Shown in pieces: positions 14,783 through 23,855 of a DNA stretch of 36,869 nucleotides; the first letter of the stretch is position 1; each line of letters opens with the position of its first letter. The stretch lies in contig NZ_VBWP01000015.1 of the NCBI RefSeq assembly GCF_005771635.1, forward strand, positions 1 to 36,869, given 5' to 3'. The stretch is from Culicoidibacter larvae (GTDB taxonomy: Bacteria > Bacillota_I > Bacilli_A > Culicoidibacterales > Culicoidibacteraceae). A program made the position numbers and the translations under genes. The notes beneath the pieces were generated by a model, which saw nothing but the letters and a program-made list of their open reading frames with translations, was not told where the DNA came from and did no database searches.

Positions 14783-16519
14783 ATGAGCAAGCAAAAGCAA
14801 CCAGGTTCTTTGGTTCTTAAAGTGTTGCTGTCATGCTTTCTGTTTCTTATTTGTGTTGTTGTGTCCCCAGTAGCGGTCGAGGCAAAAGCTCCGAATGATG
14901 ATTGGGATACCTGTATTCAGAATGGCGGAAACCCATTAGAATGTTTGCCGGATGAAGAAAAGGTTGATATTTGTGGCAATACTCATTATGCTAAATCGCA
15001 AGATGGCCAGTGTGATGGGATGAGTCAGATTTATTATGAACAAGAAACTTATGAGCCACTGTACCCATATATTAAGAAAAGTGATGCTGGAGCATCGCTC
15101 ATTCGTAGTATTGGTTACTGGCTTGTAGATCTACTTGGAAACTTTGTTGATGCACTCTATACCATAGCGCTCAATATCGTGACCCTTGGTCAAACCTATA
15201 TTCTTGATCGTGAAACCAATAGCGATTTCCAGGATATCTATTACTGGGTGATGTTTATTGCCCTAAGTTTACTGCCAATCTTTTTAATCATTCGTGGAGT
15301 GAAGGTATGGATGGCAACGAACGACAAGGGGCCAAAGGAACTGAAAGACTTAACCAAGTCAATCTTAATTGGCTCAGTGTTTTTGATTGGCATCAGTTTA
15401 TTGTTCGTGCAGGGAGTGAGTTTCACGGGTTCCGCCTTTGGGTTAATGACCAGTGGCTTAGAAACGAAATCACCAAAAGACAAAATCTTAAAAGCATCAC
15501 TGATTGATATTGAATATGTCCGTGATGTGCTGCAGAGTGGTGGCACTATGGAATCGCTCAATGATGAATACAATAATCTTACCGAAAAAGAAATGGAGTA
15601 TTTTGAAATCAATGAGCCGGCCAAGTATGAAATTGGTACGAATAGCGGTGGGTATGAATTTAACCGAGTTATTATCAGCTATCATGACCGCCAGCAGGAT
15701 TATGTTGTTGGCAAAATTAACTACACCGGCCTATTTAGTTTAGGGAGTGAATACATCTATAAATGGTATATGGATATCTTTTATGTATTAGCGTCCTTTA
15801 TTATTATTACCATTGCCCTGGCGTTTTATTGTATCAAGGTACCACGTATCTATTTAGAACTTGGGTTCTCAAGATTAGTAGCGCCAATTGTTGCGATGAG
15901 TGATATTGGCTTTGGCGGTCGAATGAAAGAATTTGCGAAACATATCGGCTCGAACTTTGCGCTTATATGGGTGATGGGCTTAGCCCTCGTGTTTTACTTT
16001 AACTATACCGCTTGGGTGTCAACCGCAACCGGAAGTATTGGGGCATTGAACTTCAATGACACGGTGACAAAACTTGCTTTCCAGTTTGCCGGTATGTTGT
16101 TCATGCTTGATGGCTCTAAACTGGTCACAAAACTCTTAGGTGTTGATGCCGGCGTCCAAGATGGCAGTACAGCCATTATGCAAGCAGCGGCAGCTGGTCG
16201 AATGGCCGGAGGTGTCGTTGGTGGTATTAAGGGTGCCGCTGGAGCTGCGATGCACGCAGCTGGTCAATTTGTTACTAATCCGGTCATGAAACAAGTTGGT
16301 AAATTCGATGCGAAACAAGATGCTAAAAATGGTAACCCAACTGAACCGATGGAAAATGCGAAAAATAAACGCTCATTCTTAGGAGGCTCACAACAGAGTT
16401 ACAGTGATGGATACAATGCAGAACTTATGAAACACCAGCAAGAAGAAGCAAAGAACTCACATGGATTCGGAAATGTTGAAGGACAAACAATACCGAAAAA
16501 AGATAATCAGAATAAATAG
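14783..16519 (+). CDS. VirB6-like polytopic channel protein
   Basis: About 578 aa. A signal-like segment (~10-35) is followed by an external Cys-containing region (CIQNGGNPLECLPDEEKVDIC). Several membrane helices follow (~118-140, ~150-170, ~190-215, ~330-355, ~390-415, ~425-445), then a Gly/Ala-rich stretch (AAAAGRMAGGVVGGIKGAAG) and a polar tail. This is the TrbL/VirB6 layout: the protein forms the channel core in the membrane. The start is uncertain: GTG 14774, ATG 14777 and ATG 14783 are in frame, and the AGGTG-like site favours 14783. Confidence 0.75.
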   Translation: MSKQKQPGSLVLKVLLSCFLFLICVVVSPVAVEAKAPNDDWDTCIQNGGNPLECLPDEEKVDICGNTHYAKSQDGQCDGMSQIYYEQETYEPLYPYIKKSDAGASLIRSIGYWLVDLLGNFVDALYTIALNIVTLGQTYILDRETNSDFQDIYYWVMFIALSLLPIFLIIRGVKVWMATNDKGPKELKDLTKSILIGSVFLIGISLLFVQGVSFTGSAFGLMTSGLETKSPKDKILKASLIDIEYVRDVLQSGGTMESLNDEYNNLTEKEMEYFEINEPAKYEIGTNSGGYEFNRVIISYHDRQQDYVVGKINYTGLFSLGSEYIYKWYMDIFYVLASFIIITIALAFYCIKVPRIYLELGFSRLVAPIVAMSDIGFGGRMKEFAKHIGSNFALIWVMGLALVFYFNYTAWVSTATGSIGALNFNDTVTKLAFQFAGMLFMLDGSKLVTKLLGVDAGVQDGSTAIMQAAAAGRMAGGVVGGIKGAAGAAMHAAGQFVTNPVMKQVGKFDAKQDAKNGNPTEPMENAKNKRSFLGGSQQSYSDGYNAELMKHQQEEAKNSHGFGNVEGQTIPKKDNQNK

Positions 16520-16550
16520 AAACGTAGGTTTACGTTTCTATTTATTTTTT
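16517..16550 (+). terminator. Intrinsic terminator inside the T4SS operon
   Basis: TAGAAACGTA (16517-16526) pairs exactly with TACGTTTCTA (16531-16540), then TTTATTTTTT. It overlaps the stop codon of the VirB6-like gene, and the next gene's AAAGGAG follows at once. Confidence 0.75.
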
Positions 16551-16570
16551 TACCGAAAGGAGTGGAACAA

Positions 16571-16882
16571 ATGGCAACAAAAATATCAAGTCAGCTTGTA
16601 GATGGGGTAAAATTTGGACCGATATATTTATTTGATGTACTTGGCGCAATTGCCTTCATCGGTGTATTTGGCTTTATCTTAGCTGAATATATCCATAGCT
16701 ATGTGTATTGGTTTTATTTAGTATGGATTGTCATTGTTGCGATTTATGCGATTCTTCCAGCCGCCCAAAATAAAGGAATCAGAAATTATAAAGCGATGAT
16801 TTGGTGGCTGCAAGAACGAGTTAAACAACAATTATTTGAAAGAGATGAAAGGGTGAGTGACAATGAAGAAACGGCAGATTAG
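16571..16882 (+). CDS. TrsC/PrgI-like T4SS membrane protein
   Basis: 103 aa with two membrane helices (~17-38 and ~42-66), a short N-terminus and a helical charged C-terminus (MIWWLQERVKQQLFERDERV). Proteins of this kind (VirB3/PrgI/TrsC position) come directly before the TrsD and VirB4-type genes. ATG 16571 is eight bases after AAAGGAG. The family name is based on order and topology. Confidence 0.65.
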   Translation: MATKISSQLVDGVKFGPIYLFDVLGAIAFIGVFGFILAEYIHSYVYWFYLVWIVIVAIYAILPAAQNKGIRNYKAMIWWLQERVKQQLFERDERVSDNEETAD

Positions 16883-17423
16883 TAAACTAAGCAAATTATC
16901 AGCACTACTCAGTTATGATTCGAGCCATCGTGTCTATAAAGTGATTGACCGGCTTGAACCCAAAGAATGGTGGGTCGGTGTTGTTGAGGTAATCGGCTAT
17001 GATATGACTTCGATGACTGATGAAGAAGTCGGCAGTATTCTTGATGCCTATTGGGCTGGATTGAAAGTCCTAACCTTCCATATAAAAGGCATCAGTTTAA
17101 AACATGCGCTGCGCTTTGAAACGCAGAAAGAACATATCCAGCAGCTGATTGATGCTAACAAAGGAAATGCGGAATTACTGCAGGCAGAATATTATAAGCT
17201 TGAACGTGAGGAAAATCATTCGGAAATATTTAAACATTACTTTTTTATTTTTGGATCAAGTCCTCTAGAAGCGGCAGAAAACATGAAGCGATTTAGCAGC
17301 TTGTTATTTGCGAATGCGTTTATGAATATTATTGAAATATCAAGTGATGAGATGCAGATGCTCTCATACTATTTACATAATAAACGCCGGAAGAAAGGGT
17401 GGGATTTACATGGGTCGTCATAG
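16863..17423 (+). CDS. TrsD-like protein (VirB4 N-terminal-like partner)
   Basis: 186 aa, soluble. It resembles the small TrsD/TraD protein that precedes the VirB4-type ATPase in staphylococcal pGO1/pSK41 transfer regions. Its content (SSHRVYKVIDRLEPKEWWVGVVEVIGYD... and a later FFIFGSSPLEAAENMKRFSS) looks like the N-terminal domain that other VirB4 proteins carry fused to the ATPase. ATG 16863 follows AAAGGG. It overlaps the upstream gene by 20 bases and the downstream one by 14, so the three are tightly coupled. Confidence 0.65.
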   Translation: MKKRQISKLSKLSALLSYDSSHRVYKVIDRLEPKEWWVGVVEVIGYDMTSMTDEEVGSILDAYWAGLKVLTFHIKGISLKHALRFETQKEHIQQLIDANKGNAELLQAEYYKLEREENHSEIFKHYFFIFGSSPLEAAENMKRFSSLLFANAFMNIIEISSDEMQMLSYYLHNKRRKKGWDLHGSS

Positions 17424-19251
17424 AAAGAAAATGAAAGCCATAAAAAAAGAAAAAATAGTCTGGCAAACTGATCCTGATTTGTATGATTACATTTGGCAGA
17501 CTCCAATTGCGCCTAAGGCGAAGTACATTGATTATGGTTCGTGGTATTCTGCGTGTATTATGATTTACGATTATCCAACCGAGGGTGATGCGCAATGGTT
17601 TGCGAACTTTCTGTTTGCAGATGGTATTTTTACCTTTGATATTTTTACTCCTAAAAAATTAAAAGAGTTAAAGAAGATCAAGAACACCTTACATGAAATG
17701 CGCAGCCGTTTGAGTGCCAGAGACACGATTGAGCGGATTACTGCAGAGGAACGGTATCAGGAAATCTATGCCACCATTCGAGAAGTTGCCTTAGGTAATG
17801 AAGCGATTATCTCATTACTGCCAAGAATTTACTTGACTGATAATAGCCTAGATGGGCTTGAAGAACAAGTACGAGCAGTTGTTGAACATCTTGAATTGAA
17901 AGGCTTTATGGCCAGTGTCTTTTTGAACCAGGCACGTAACAATGAAATAGGCTTGTTCTTACCGGCCACACTCGGCGGGTTACCGTATAAAAAAATGGAA
18001 GCAACACCATTAATGATGTCATATCACTATTCAAGAACCCAGTTATTGGATCAATACGGCTATTTTTTTGGTAAAACCTTTGACAAATATCCGGTCGTGT
18101 TTAATCCATTTGAATTGACAAATAAGCGTTTATCTTACTCCGGACTCATTTTGGGAGACCTGGGTGCCGGGAAATCAACGACACTTAAGCGTCTCATTTG
18201 GCTGAATTACATTCGTGGTGATTATGTAAGGATCATATCAGTGAACCGTGAGTTTGATAATCTCACGCAGCATATGGGTGGTATCAACCTTGAAATTGGC
18301 GGTTCTACTGCGCTCAATCCGCTCTATTATCACCAATATAAAGATGTGCCGGCATCTTCGTGGACGGCCAAGAATATTGAACGGGTCCAAAGTTTCTTGA
18401 AAATCAGACTTGGGGATGCGATTAGTACCGAACAGCTGACCGAATTTTCTGCAGTCTTATTTCAACTATATGGTGAAGATGGACCGAAAGAAGAAATCAT
18501 TTTCTCAACCATTATTAACCACTTAAAGCAGAGTATCTTTCATCCTGATGGCACACCAATTAAAGATGAGAAAATCTATGATCGCAAGTTTGCCCGGATT
18601 GAAGGGTTGATTCAATTACTCTCTGAATTTGAAACCGGAGGTTCGAGTATTTACTTTAACCGCAAGAGTTCATTTGATATTAAATCACATCAGGTTGTGA
18701 ATATAAATATTTCTGCAGTCCTTGGAACAGAGAACTACAACGCCATGCTTTTTACTTTGATGCATTATCTGGATACAGAACTGCAGGAAAAGGGGTGGCC
18801 GGAATTACAAGCTTACAATGAGCGTGAGAAAGAAATCTATGAAGTTTCACGGTACTCCATTTTTATGGATGAAGCCCATTATTACTTTAACTCGAAGAAT
18901 GATGTAGCGGTTGATAAGCTTTTACCAATGGTTCGGATTATGCGGAAGTATTTCTCTGGTCTTTGGCTTGCGACCCATACAATTGGCGACATGTTGAAGA
19001 ATGGTCAGCAAAGCGAAACGCTGCAACAGCTGTTTGAAATATTACAGTATACCTTTGTCATGAAACAACATGCAAATGCAAGAGAGGCATTACGAAGTGC
19101 CTTTAAACAGGCTTTATCAGAACATCAGTTACAACAAATACCACAATTTGAAAAGGGTGAGACGTTCCTCATTATTAATGGTGTCGGTACCTATGGCATG
19201 AAGGTGAGTGTCACCCCAGAAGATATTGCGATATTTGGTGGTGGTGCGTAA
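17410..19251 (+). CDS. VirB4/TrsE-type conjugation ATPase
   Basis: 613 aa. This is the cytoplasmic ATPase that powers assembly and transport. Walker A GDLGAGKST is at ~249-257, Walker B SIFMDEAHYYF at ~482-492, followed by RIMRKYFSGLWLATHTIGDM, the conserved VirB4 motif before the final helices. The first ~130 residues are basic and carry part of the VirB4 N-terminal domain, the rest apparently being in the TrsD-like gene. The start is ATG 17410, six bases after AAAGGGTGGG; in-frame starts further upstream lie inside the previous gene and lack ribosome sites. Confidence 0.93.
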   Translation: MGRHRKKMKAIKKEKIVWQTDPDLYDYIWQTPIAPKAKYIDYGSWYSACIMIYDYPTEGDAQWFANFLFADGIFTFDIFTPKKLKELKKIKNTLHEMRSRLSARDTIERITAEERYQEIYATIREVALGNEAIISLLPRIYLTDNSLDGLEEQVRAVVEHLELKGFMASVFLNQARNNEIGLFLPATLGGLPYKKMEATPLMMSYHYSRTQLLDQYGYFFGKTFDKYPVVFNPFELTNKRLSYSGLILGDLGAGKSTTLKRLIWLNYIRGDYVRIISVNREFDNLTQHMGGINLEIGGSTALNPLYYHQYKDVPASSWTAKNIERVQSFLKIRLGDAISTEQLTEFSAVLFQLYGEDGPKEEIIFSTIINHLKQSIFHPDGTPIKDEKIYDRKFARIEGLIQLLSEFETGGSSIYFNRKSSFDIKSHQVVNINISAVLGTENYNAMLFTLMHYLDTELQEKGWPELQAYNEREKEIYEVSRYSIFMDEAHYYFNSKNDVAVDKLLPMVRIMRKYFSGLWLATHTIGDMLKNGQQSETLQQLFEILQYTFVMKQHANAREALRSAFKQALSEHQLQQIPQFEKGETFLIINGVGTYGMKVSVTPEDIAIFGGGA

Positions 19252-19844
19252 TGGCATCTTTAAAAAAACATAAAGTATTGATTACCATTGTATCGACAAT
19301 CTTGAGTTCAGGACTGCTCATGTTTCTATCACTGTGTGTGTTTGTTGCGGTTATTGTGTCTTACGTCTTAACCGATGATCAACCGACAATTAATACCGAA
19401 GCGCCTGGAAGCGCTCAAGTGAGTGGTTCACCATTTATTGATCCTTATATTGTGACCGAAGAATATGGGTGGTATACAGGTGCTGAAAGCAGCTTTGGCC
19501 GTCATGCTGGCGCTGATCTTGCATCATTACAAAAATATGCTGATGTCTATTCGGTTGTTGATGGAGTTGTGATTGAAGCAGTGAGTGGTTGTGTAGTTGG
19601 CGGCTGTGGTGGTTATGGTAATATGATTACCATTAAAGTTGATGGTAAAGAGCTGTATGTCAGGTATGGTCATTTCTTAGTTACCCTTGTTAAAGAGGGT
19701 GATCATATTGTTAAGGGTCAGAAAGTCGGTGTAGAAGGAGCTACCGGAAAAGTAACCGGAGTGCATCTCCATTTTGAGGTACGTACCGCTCCTGGGTACA
19801 ACAAAGATGATACTGTCGACCCGAGAAAATATTTTCTATTTTAA
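19251..19844 (+). CDS. Membrane-anchored M23 (LytM-type) peptidoglycan hydrolase
   Basis: 197 aa. An N-terminal membrane helix (~9-40) leads to a short linker and an M23 zinc endopeptidase domain. Metal ligands are visible: His85 and Asp89 in GRHAGADL, His172 and His174 in GVHLHFEV. In conjugation systems such an enzyme opens the wall locally for the channel. Most Gram-positive T4SS use NlpC/P60 or CHAP plus lysozyme-like domains at this position, so a lone M23 domain is less usual. The start overlaps the VirB4 stop (TAATG). Confidence 0.9.
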   Translation: MASLKKHKVLITIVSTILSSGLLMFLSLCVFVAVIVSYVLTDDQPTINTEAPGSAQVSGSPFIDPYIVTEEYGWYTGAESSFGRHAGADLASLQKYADVYSVVDGVVIEAVSGCVVGGCGGYGNMITIKVDGKELYVRYGHFLVTLVKEGDHIVKGQKVGVEGATGKVTGVHLHFEVRTAPGYNKDDTVDPRKYFLF

Positions 19845-19855
19845 GGAGGGATATG

Positions 19856-20584
19856 ATGAATGAGAAAAAACTCACGCTATTAAGCGGTAAACAGAACAAA
19901 GTCTATATGCGGATCTTAGTGATCACATTGCTTGTCTGTATTGTTGCCTTTAGTTCAAAACTCTGGCTGCCGGATGACCGGGAGAATAAGAGTAATTATG
20001 ACTCGCCAATTATTTTAAACCGGCAAGAAACAATTACATTCAGTGATCCAATTATTCATGGCCAAACATTACAGGTGGCATACCACTATGTGCAGTCCAA
20101 ATCAACTGAAGCAATACCTATACCTATACTGCAAGTAAAGGCCGGAAACAAACAAACACTTGAATTTACCCAACTGATTACTTATAAGAGCAGTGCTGAA
20201 GAGAAAGGATATTTACAATTCAATTTCAGCAAACCAAGTGATGCGTACTATTTTCAATTGAACTACAGTAACGATCAGGGAGCAACTTTTGAGACCGGTA
20301 AGCGTATCGATTACCGGGACTTTGTACCGGGCAAATTAGCCAGTGCGAGTGAGACAGTGACAGAAGATGCCCAGAAAGCCAATGAGCTTTTACAATTAAA
20401 AGCTGACCATGAAGCTATTCTCAAGCAGCTAGAGCAGACTAAGACCAAGTACGAACAAGAAGTTGACTCAGAGAAGAAAGAAGCATATCGGCTTGAATAC
20501 AATGCATTGGCCGAACAAGCAAATGCGATCGCCGATCAGATTAATCAACGGCTTGATGAGTCAAGTCAAAACAATAAGGAGTAG
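19856..20584 (+). CDS. Single-pass membrane protein with external beta-rich domain
   Basis: 242 aa. A membrane helix (~17-37) is followed by a strand-rich region (residues ~50-165, for example IILNRQETITFSDPIIHGQTL) and a C-terminal coiled coil (~180-240, rich in Gln/Lys/Glu). The topology is like VirB8 scaffold proteins (short inside, one helix, outer domain), but the coiled coil is extra and I see no family motif. AAGGAGG at 19843-19849 favours ATG 19856 over ATG 19853. It is probably part of the T4SS. Confidence 0.6.
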   Translation: MNEKKLTLLSGKQNKVYMRILVITLLVCIVAFSSKLWLPDDRENKSNYDSPIILNRQETITFSDPIIHGQTLQVAYHYVQSKSTEAIPIPILQVKAGNKQTLEFTQLITYKSSAEEKGYLQFNFSKPSDAYYFQLNYSNDQGATFETGKRIDYRDFVPGKLASASETVTEDAQKANELLQLKADHEAILKQLEQTKTKYEQEVDSEKKEAYRLEYNALAEQANAIADQINQRLDESSQNNKE

Positions 20585-20589
20585 ATAAT

Positions 20590-20943
20590 ATGAACAGGTA
20601 TGAATCAATATTAATTACCTACAAGCAGATTAAGCAAGATTTAAAAAAGACCGCTGATAAAATTAGTGAAATTTTAAAAGCGGAGTTCTTATTCGCCAAA
20701 TGGTCTGAAGGCTATTTTGTGATTAAAGTAGAAGATAAAACCTACCAAGTGGCCCAAAAGGGAAAGGATAAAATCCAAATCTCTAGTTCGTTTGGAGCTG
20801 GAACGTTCCCCTTTAGCAACATCACTAAAAAGCAAGAACAGTATGTCGTCATGCTTTGGCAGCGCTACTTAGCATTTAATCAAACGTGTAATTATTATAA
20901 GAAGCTGATTGAAACCAGTCAGCAACAACTTGAAACAGTATAG
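20590..20943 (+). CDS. Small unknown protein of the transfer operon
   Basis: 117 aa, soluble, basic, with helices at both ends (ITYKQIKQDLKKTADKISEIL and LAFNQTCNYYKKLIETSQQQLE) around a short strand-rich middle (GYFVIKVEDKTYQVAQ). No family recognised. It starts five bases after the previous stop, and ribosome site and stop overlap (AAGGAGTAG). Confidence 0.55.
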   Translation: MNRYESILITYKQIKQDLKKTADKISEILKAEFLFAKWSEGYFVIKVEDKTYQVAQKGKDKIQISSSFGAGTFPFSNITKKQEQYVVMLWQRYLAFNQTCNYYKKLIETSQQQLETV

Positions 20944-20956
20944 GAGAGGGTAGAGT

Positions 20957-21664
20957 ATGAAGCCAGTAAAAAGAGGAGTCTTCGTAGGATTGATAATATA
21001 TATGCTTACTGATATAATCAACAAGATAGCGTTATATATGAATGGAGGAAGTTATATGACATGGGACTTTTTTAGTAATACATTACTAATCCCTGGTTTG
21101 CTCTCATTTGCCGGCGCATTAGTGATGACGGCGCTAGGTAATTTTTTAATATTTAAAAACTTGCCCAGTAAAATTGAAGCAAGTATTGATAGTAAAATGA
21201 AGGAACAATTTAGTAATATGGAGCTACATTTTGGTAAATCAGGAAATTTATCAAACGAACATGAAGCTTTATCGAAAGGTCATGAAGACATAAAAACAAC
21301 AGCTAATTATCATGAACAAGAATACTTTAAACCGCTGTTAAAAGATTTAGTTATCAAACAAGCTGTTAATGAAAACACTTCAAATGCGATAAGCTATTTA
21401 GAAACTGTCGCAGCAACCTTACAAAACAGAGAGTTGGAACACGTCAAAGAGATGGATGTACTAAAACAAGAGTTTGCGGCTCAAGTGCGGATAACGAATG
21501 CCAGCATTAAAGAGTTTAAAGATGAAAATATAAGTCTAAAAGTAAAGGTTATTGATTTAGAAAATAATGTCAAGCAAAAAGACGATATAATTCATCGATT
21601 AAAGGAACAACTATCAAAATATCAAGTCAATAATAAAGATCAAGATTATGATCTTGGAATGTAA
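20957..21664 (+). CDS. Membrane protein with long cytoplasmic coiled coil
   Basis: 235 aa. Two N-terminal membrane helices (~8-27 and ~41-68) are followed by ~160 residues of charged heptad-like sequence (KEMDVLKQEFAAQVRI, KDENISLKVKVIDLENNV), ending in a polar tail. It has no recognised family. It may be a scaffold or tether of the transfer machinery. GGAGAGGG lies before the ATG. Confidence 0.6.
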   Translation: MKPVKRGVFVGLIIYMLTDIINKIALYMNGGSYMTWDFFSNTLLIPGLLSFAGALVMTALGNFLIFKNLPSKIEASIDSKMKEQFSNMELHFGKSGNLSNEHEALSKGHEDIKTTANYHEQEYFKPLLKDLVIKQAVNENTSNAISYLETVAATLQNRELEHVKEMDVLKQEFAAQVRITNASIKEFKDENISLKVKVIDLENNVKQKDDIIHRLKEQLSKYQVNNKDQDYDLGM

Positions 21665-21687
21665 GAAGCAATTATTGCTTCTTTTTT
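21665..21687 (+). terminator. Intrinsic terminator inside the operon
   Basis: GAAGCAA (21665-21671) pairs with TTGCTTC (21675-21681) and six Ts follow. The hairpin begins one base after the stop codon. Confidence 0.7.
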
Positions 21688-21717
21688 CTATATCAAAATT
21701 TTCAGGAGGTATCCAAT

Positions 21718-22359
21718 ATGGAGAACATAGAAAAACAAGTAAATAAGATTGTGAAACAATGTAAAGCAATCTATCAGAAAGTCCAACAAAATCAACGGGT
21801 TGAAAATATAATACTGAACTTGGTAATACTCTTGCGAATATTTAAACCTGCAGCATTAGTTTTATCGAGTGGAGTGATGATTGCTTTTCTATATTATATA
21901 TGTCAAAGTGAACCGGAAAAAAGTATATTTGAAATTGCGATGATTTTGACTCCAATAATTGTATCATCATTAGTCATTCCAATTATTCTTGGTAGTATGT
22001 TTTTAAAACTGCTTACGCAACTATACCGTGGTTTAGAAATTATTGTATGGGGAATTAAACAGTTTTTAAAAGTTTTGTTTATGCTGATTTCGTTATATCC
22101 AATTCTTGATTTACTTAGATTAGTAAATACTGGTGATGAGTATTTATTTTTAGATAGATTAGTACTCTATTCAATGATTGGAATTGTACTTCTTGGACTA
22201 TTGATAAGCTTTAATTATCTTTTTAAGAAGGTATGGGGACGGCGTACTCTTGGCCAATATGATGGTCAAGTGCTACCAAGTCATTTAACTGCTGCTACAT
22301 TAAAAGAGGCTCATCAAAATATAAAAGATAAGGAAGGTGCAGAATATGAAGCAGATTAA
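21718..22359 (+). CDS. Polytopic membrane protein of unknown function
   Basis: 213 aa. The N-terminal ~30 residues are helical and basic. Hydrophobic segments lie at ~42-62, ~72-98, ~112-130 and ~148-166, and the C-terminal tail is cytoplasmic and polar. AGGAGG precedes the ATG. The end overlaps the start of the ParM-like gene by 14 bases, which links the transfer operon to the segregation genes. No family recognised. Confidence 0.6.
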   Translation: MENIEKQVNKIVKQCKAIYQKVQQNQRVENIILNLVILLRIFKPAALVLSSGVMIAFLYYICQSEPEKSIFEIAMILTPIIVSSLVIPIILGSMFLKLLTQLYRGLEIIVWGIKQFLKVLFMLISLYPILDLLRLVNTGDEYLFLDRLVLYSMIGIVLLGLLISFNYLFKKVWGRRTLGQYDGQVLPSHLTAATLKEAHQNIKDKEGAEYEAD

Positions 22360-23299
22360 GATTGCCGCCATTGATTACGGCAATGGCTATTTTAAGCGAA
22401 CATATAATGGAGTAGACGTATTAGTGGATCCAAGCATCTATGCGCAGCTGCCAGATAATCAATTTATTCTAGATGAAACACAATCAGTTATTACGGTGAA
22501 TAAATGGTCGGTGATTATCGGTGAGCAAGCATTAAATAGCGGCTTTCCAATTACTACCTTAGTTGGTACGACTGACGAGGAGAAGTACGCTAATCCGCTG
22601 TATAATGAACTCTTATTTGCGTTTATCGCAAAGGACATCGGCAAAGATGTCTGTATTGAACATTTAGTGCTGGGAGTGCCGGTCCATCATTATGCGAATT
22701 ATGCGGAACCAGTAAAAAAGCTATTCCATAATAAACATAAAACTATCTGGATAGATAATAAAGAAATTAAAGTGAGTATTAAATCAGTGAAGGTCGTTCC
22801 CCAACCAATGGGAACCTTTGAATTGTTAGATGCAAAAGCGAGTCGCTTATTGATTATTGATATTGGATATGGGACAACAGATGTGACTGAATTTATGAAC
22901 CAGGCACCATTCCAATTCTATGGTGAGAATACCGGTATTCGTCACGTGTACCTAACCCTGCAAACCTACTTATCAGAAACATTTCCATCGCTCACGTTGG
23001 ATCCATATAAAACCGCTCAATATATTCAAGCCGGAAGTCTTGCATATAATGGCAAGACTGAAAAACTCGATAAAACTAAAATCAATCGAGCCATGGACTA
23101 CCACTTTAATCAGCTCATGGAACTGATTAAGCAGAAGTCCGGGATTGCAGAAAGTGATGTGATTGTATTCTCTGGGGGTGCAGCAGAGATGTTTCAACCA
23201 CAAATTGAACAATTAAAAAATAAGAAGATTCAATTGATGGATCAGGCGCAAGTCGCAAATGTTCTCGGGTTCTATCAGATAGGGGAGCGATTAGTATGA
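22346..23299 (+). CDS. parM: ParM/StbA-like plasmid actin
   Basis: 317 aa. Actin-fold ATPase that forms filaments and pushes plasmid copies apart. Actin motifs are visible: phosphate 1 AAIDYGNGYFK (~6-16), phosphate 2 LLIIDIGYGTTDVTEF (~170-185), and the adenosine motif VIVFSGGAAEMF (~272-283). Length matches ParM. The start is ATG 22346, eight bases after AAGGAAGG. It overlaps the next gene by four bases (ATGA). With the two small genes and the repeat cluster that follow, it makes a type II partition locus. Bacterial actins for other tasks (Alp-type) are possible. Confidence 0.88.
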   Translation: MKQIKIAAIDYGNGYFKRTYNGVDVLVDPSIYAQLPDNQFILDETQSVITVNKWSVIIGEQALNSGFPITTLVGTTDEEKYANPLYNELLFAFIAKDIGKDVCIEHLVLGVPVHHYANYAEPVKKLFHNKHKTIWIDNKEIKVSIKSVKVVPQPMGTFELLDAKASRLLIIDIGYGTTDVTEFMNQAPFQFYGENTGIRHVYLTLQTYLSETFPSLTLDPYKTAQYIQAGSLAYNGKTEKLDKTKINRAMDYHFNQLMELIKQKSGIAESDVIVFSGGAAEMFQPQIEQLKNKKIQLMDQAQVANVLGFYQIGERLV

Positions 23300-23595
23300 G
23301 TGATATTTCAATTCGCACACAGCGATTAAAATTTACGCACGAGGAATACCAAGCTCTCGGTCAATATCAGAGTGCCACCCAAGTAACGGAATTAGTTGTA
23401 TGGATGGCTGCTATTTCAAAACGGTTGCCAGAAGGTATGACGCTGCAAGAGTTTTTATTGACGGCCTTAGAACAAATTGAACAAGCAAATGAACCTAGTA
23501 TAGCTAAGCCATCAAACCAAGTTGAACCACATATTACGGAGCCTGCAGTGGCTGATGAGTATGCGATATTTAAAATACCTCAGGAGGAGTTCTAG
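23296..23595 (+). CDS. Small ParM partner, candidate ParR
   Basis: 99 aa. Residues ~1-65 are helical (RLKFTHEEYQALGQYQSATQ, WMAAISKRLPEGMTLQEFLL); the tail is acidic and Pro-rich, as expected for a part that touches actin filaments. ParR proteins are small DNA-binding adaptors encoded directly after parM. No clear ribbon-helix-helix is visible, so the role is inferred from position. Translation is coupled (ATGA). Confidence 0.55.
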   Translation: MSDISIRTQRLKFTHEEYQALGQYQSATQVTELVVWMAAISKRLPEGMTLQEFLLTALEQIEQANEPSIAKPSNQVEPHITEPAVADEYAIFKIPQEEF

Positions 23596-23597
23596 TC

Positions 23598-23855
23598 ATG
23601 AAGAAAATACGTAATCATATATTTACACCACGATTTGAGCAGTTGGTTGGTACAAGACATACCAGTGAATCGCTCGCAAGTATTACCGCTCAACCAGGTG
23701 ATCAGTTTGAAATTACTTATGAAAGTAAAGCTGTAATTCGCTTGCGTTTGGTAAGCGTTCGTAAAAAGGGTGTCAAAATATTAAAGGAAAACAGTGAAAT
23801 TGTTGTTCCACCGGAACAGTTTTTACATGCGTTTAGTCAGGTTGGGGTCATATAG
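23598..23855 (+). CDS. Small basic protein, second ParM-operon partner
   Basis: 85 aa, strand-rich and basic (DQFEITYESKAVIRLRLVSV, RKKGVKILK), like a small barrel or nucleic-acid-binding fold. GGAGG precedes the ATG. Its stop codon lies inside the first inverted repeat of the candidate centromere. It could be the DNA-binding component of the locus. No family recognised. Confidence 0.5.
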   Translation: MKKIRNHIFTPRFEQLVGTRHTSESLASITAQPGDQFEITYESKAVIRLRLVSVRKKGVKILKENSEIVVPPEQFLHAFSQVGVI

